From: Chloroflexota bacterium
GTDB taxonomy: Bacteria > Chloroflexota > Anaerolineae > Promineifilales > Promineifilaceae
NCBI GenBank assembly: GCA_020353135.1
Contig: CP070688.1
Span: 2,402,604-2,409,654, forward strand
Length of the DNA: 7,051 nt
Reading direction: 5' to 3'
Each line of letters starts with the position of its first letter. Positions within the stretch are counted from its first letter, which is position 1. A program made the position numbers and the translations under genes. The notes under the pieces were generated by a model that saw only the letters and a list, made by a program, of their open reading frames with translations, searched no databases and was not told where the DNA came from. Below, in pieces: positions 4,534-7,051 of this stretch.

Positions 4534-7008
4534 TCATCCGCAATCTCCATGGCCGCCGGAGGCCGGTCGCTCAATCAACGTGACCACGCCGGTCACGCGA
4601 TTTCTTTTGCCCAAAGTGACCACGGCTCTCGGCTTGATCGGCCGGTTACCGCCGACAGCCTTACTGCCTTTCAAACGTTTTGATGTGCCATTAGCAAGGA
4701 TAACATACAAGGTCTCATCAGGCTCGACAACTGCGCCGCCGGCCACTTCCGCCGCGCCCTTAGGTAGCCGAACATTGATCACGCCTTGCCCGTAGCGACC
4801 TTGCGTCGGGTACTGGCTCAATGGTGTCGCCTTGGCCAACCCGTTGTCGGTGACACTCCACAATGTGCTATTTGGTGCGGCTAGATCAAAGGATACAACG
4901 CCATCGGCAACGTTGGCCAGCTTGATTCCCATGACGCCGCCGGCCGGCAGGCCCATCGGCCGCACTTCTTCCTCGCGAAAGCGAATGGCCTGGCCGGCGG
5001 CCGTGACCATGATCAATTCATCATCACCGCTGGTCAATCTCGCCCAGCCCAGCGCGTCGTCGTCGGCGACGCCAATCACGCTGAACGGAGAACCGGTAAT
5101 GCCCGGCAAATCCTCTAGTCGCACCCGTTTCACGATGCCGCCCAAAGTAACCAACGTCAAATAACCCTCGAAGTCAGGCGGCCGTACCAGCGCCGCCCCC
5201 ACGTGTTGTCTTCGCGTGAATCCGGTCAAGTCAGCCCAATGAGTGCCACTGCCAAAATCTCGCGCTTGTGGCAGCTGGTAGACAGGTAGGCTGACTGCCT
5301 GCCCGTTAGCGCCAAACAGGTAAAGTACATCCTGCGTATTGGCCTGCAAGATCGCCAGGGGCGCCTCGGGTGCCCTGGCTGGAATAATACCCATTTTCGG
5401 ACCGGTAGTCCGGGCCAGCGTTCCATTATCGCCGATCGTCACCCACACCAATTCATCCGGCAGTAAATCAGTCGCCGTCACGTCGACGCTGTCGCCGCTG
5501 TCCTCCACGATTTGCGTTCGCCGGATGTCGCCGTATTTATCTTTTACTTGCAGAAGTTCCTCTTTCACAGCCAGCCTCATGAGTTCAGGCTTGGCCAGCA
5601 AGCGCTCCAGGTTGCGGATCAGCGTCTTCTTCTCTTTGTATTCACCTTGCAGTTTTCGCCGCTCCAGGCCCGCCAATCTGCGCAACTGCATGTCTAGGAT
5701 AGCCGTCGCTTGCGCTTCCGTGAATCTGAAACTCTTACGAAGATTGGCCCGCGCCGTTTCGACGGTCCGTGACCGGCGAATCGTCTCGATCACCGCGTCC
5801 AGATGGTCAAGCGCCTTGAGCAAACCTTCTAGGACGTGGGCCCTTTCTTTGGCCTTGGCCAACTCATATTCGCTGCGCCGCTTGATGACCTCCAATCTAT
5901 GTTCGAGGTAGACTCGCAACGCTTGCTTCAACGTCAAAACCCGCGGCTCGCCGTTCACCAGGGCGACCATGATGATGCTGAATGTAGTTTGCATGGGCGT
6001 CAGCCGGAACAGCTCGGCTAATACCTTTTCTGGCTCCACATTCCGAGTTGTTTCAAGAATGATCCGCATGCCATGCCGATCCGACTCGTCGCGCAGATCG
6101 GTCAAGCCCTCGATCTTGCCGTCCCGGTGCAAATCGGCTATGCGCGACAACATGTTGGTTTTGTTGGCCTGGTACGGCAATTCGGTGATGACGATACGCG
6201 ACTTGTTGCGCTCCATGTGCTCCACATGTGCCTTGGCCCGAACCATCACTCGCCCCCGCCCAGTCGCATAGGCGTTCGTCAGCGCGTCCACCCGGCTATC
6301 GCCGTCGACGCCCTTATAGCGAAACACAAGTGACCCGGTCGGAAAATCTGGCCCCTTTATGAACCGCATCAATTCCGCTACGGTGATGTCATCCAGCTTC
6401 TTCCAATGGTCCAGCATATGAGCCAGCGCATTCACCACTTCGCCCAGGTTATGGGGCGGGATGCTGGTCGACATGCCCACGGCAATACCTGAAGAACCGT
6501 TCACCAGCAGATTCGGAATCGCGCCCGGCAAGACGGCCGGCTCCTCCAGCGAGTCATCGAAATTGGCGGCGAATTCGACCGTGTCCAGGCCGATGTCCTG
6601 GAGCATATCGTAGCCCATCGCCGCCATTCGCGCTTCGGTATAGCGCATGGCCGCCGCCGCGTCGCCATCAATTGAGCCAAAATTGCCTTGGCCGTCGACC
6701 AGCGGGTAGCGCATAGAGAAATCCTGGGCCATGCGCACCATGGCGTCATAGACCGACTGATCGCCATGGGGATGATATTTGCCCAACACCTCGCCGACCA
6801 CGCGCGCCGACTTCTTGTATGGGCTGTTCGGGTTCAGTCGCATATCATACATCGCATACAAGATGCGTCTTTGAACCGGCTTCAGGCCATCGCGAGCGTC
6901 TGGCAGAGCCCGTGAAACGATAACGCTCATCGCGTAACTCAGGTAGGAGTCACGCATCTCGGTGTCGATGTTTACTTGTCGGACGAGACCAACCTCACCA
7001 GCAGTCAT
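4534..7008 (-). CDS. gyrA: DNA gyrase/topoisomerase IV subunit A (annotated as GyrA, GyrA box not recognisable)
   Basis: This complete 824-aa protein is the DNA-cleaving subunit of a bacterial type IIA topoisomerase; with GyrB or ParE it passes one duplex through another. The N-terminal winged-helix and tower regions are canonical: [21 protein letters not shown] (25-45), [12 protein letters not shown] (77-88), [13 protein letters not shown] (104-116), and catalytic Tyr123 preceded by Arg122 in MRYTEAR. Ile175, which intercalates at the cleavage site in E. coli numbering 174, lies in GSSGIAVGM. The coiled coil and C-gate follow at about 365-500, with [14 protein letters not shown] at 436-449. 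The C-terminal pinwheel shows six blade repeats near 520, 560, 617, 665, 716 and 766. The first blade, where GyrA normally has QRRGGKG, instead reads [15 protein letters not shown] (536-550). Position 84, the quinolone-contact serine of E. coli GyrA, is Gln. The ATG at 7008 has AGGA seven bases upstream. The length fits GyrA (Bacillus about 820), but a ParC assignment cannot be excluded because no gyrB/parE is in the window. Confidence 0.93.
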   Translation of the reverse strand: MTAGEVGLVRQVNIDTEMRDSYLSYAMSVIVSRALPDARDGLKPVQRRILYAMYDMRLNPNSPYKKSARVVGEVLGKYHPHGDQSVYDAMVRMAQDFSMRYPLVDGQGNFGSIDGDAAAAMRYTEARMAAMGYDMLQDIGLDTVEFAANFDDSLEEPAVLPGAIPNLLVNGSSGIAVGMSTSIPPHNLGEVVNALAHMLDHWKKLDDITVAELMRFIKGPDFPTGSLVFRYKGVDGDSRVDALTNAYATGRGRVMVRAKAHVEHMERNKSRIVITELPYQANKTNMLSRIADLHRDGKIEGLTDLRDESDRHGMRIILETTRNVEPEKVLAELFRLTPMQTTFSIIMVALVNGEPRVLTLKQALRVYLEHRLEVIKRRSEYELAKAKERAHVLEGLLKALDHLDAVIETIRRSRTVETARANLRKSFRFTEAQATAILDMQLRRLAGLERRKLQGEYKEKKTLIRNLERLLAKPELMRLAVKEELLQVKDKYGDIRRTQIVEDSGDSVDVTATDLLPDELVWVTIGDNGTLARTTGPKMGIIPARAPEAPLAILQANTQDVLYLFGANGQAVSLPVYQLPQARDFGSGTHWADLTGFTRRQHVGAALVRPPDFEGYLTLVTLGGIVKRVRLEDLPGITGSPFSVIGVADDDALGWARLTSGDDELIMVTAAGQAIRFREEEVRPMGLPAGGVMGIKLANVADGVVSFDLAAPNSTLWSVTDNGLAKATPLSQYPTQGRYGQGVINVRLPKGAAEVAGGAVVEPDETLYVILANGTSKRLKGSKAVGGNRPIKPRAVVTLGKRNRVTGVVTLIERPASGGHGDCG

Positions 7009-7051
7009 TCATCTATCCTAACAATAGAACGGGTTTTCTAGTAAGCGCTGA

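Noticed and set aside
5339..5911. Plus-strand open frame of 190 codons within the topoisomerase gene.
   Set aside because: It is antisense to a fully conserved topoisomerase region and has Ser/Arg-rich composition typical of a shadow frame.

Overview
This window reads as an ordinary bacterial chromosome segment of moderate GC content (mid-50s percent by eye) with two oppositely oriented gene blocks that converge near position 3300. Protein style is compatible with a Chloroflexota (Anaerolineae-like) bacterium: the family 5 solute-binding protein with paired cysteines, the box-less GyrA-type topoisomerase, and a cold-shock domain carried behind a charged N-terminal extension. This taxonomic guess is an inference from remembered sequence style, not a database result.

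Plus strand, 1-3273: the 3' end of a peptide/nickel-type ABC transporter substrate-binding protein gene (cut by the left edge), a 120-base spacer with two RNA hairpins (one a perfect 12-bp stem), a DppB/OppB-type permease, and a DppC/OppC-type permease that most likely starts at a GTG at 1868. Together they encode the receptor and the transmembrane channel of one importer. No ATPase genes follow. A small three-helix membrane protein of unknown function comes next, after a 104-base gap.

Minus strand, read from 7008 down to 3354: a GyrA/ParC-family topoisomerase subunit (824 aa, full length), a 153-aa cold-shock-domain protein 44 bases downstream of it, and after a 152-base gap an atypical 2-Cys thiol peroxidase (Tpx). 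The cold-shock gene has a perfect TATAAT hexamer in its short upstream gap, so it may be transcribed both with the topoisomerase gene and alone.

I saw no tRNA, rRNA, CRISPR array, insertion sequence or long repeat, and no spacer exceeds 300 bases. I found no evidence of a new multi-gene system. The points most worth a second look are at residue level: the topoisomerase lacks a recognisable GyrA box in its first C-terminal blade and has Gln at the quinolone-contact serine position, and the Tpx has His in place of the nearly universal active-site proline.
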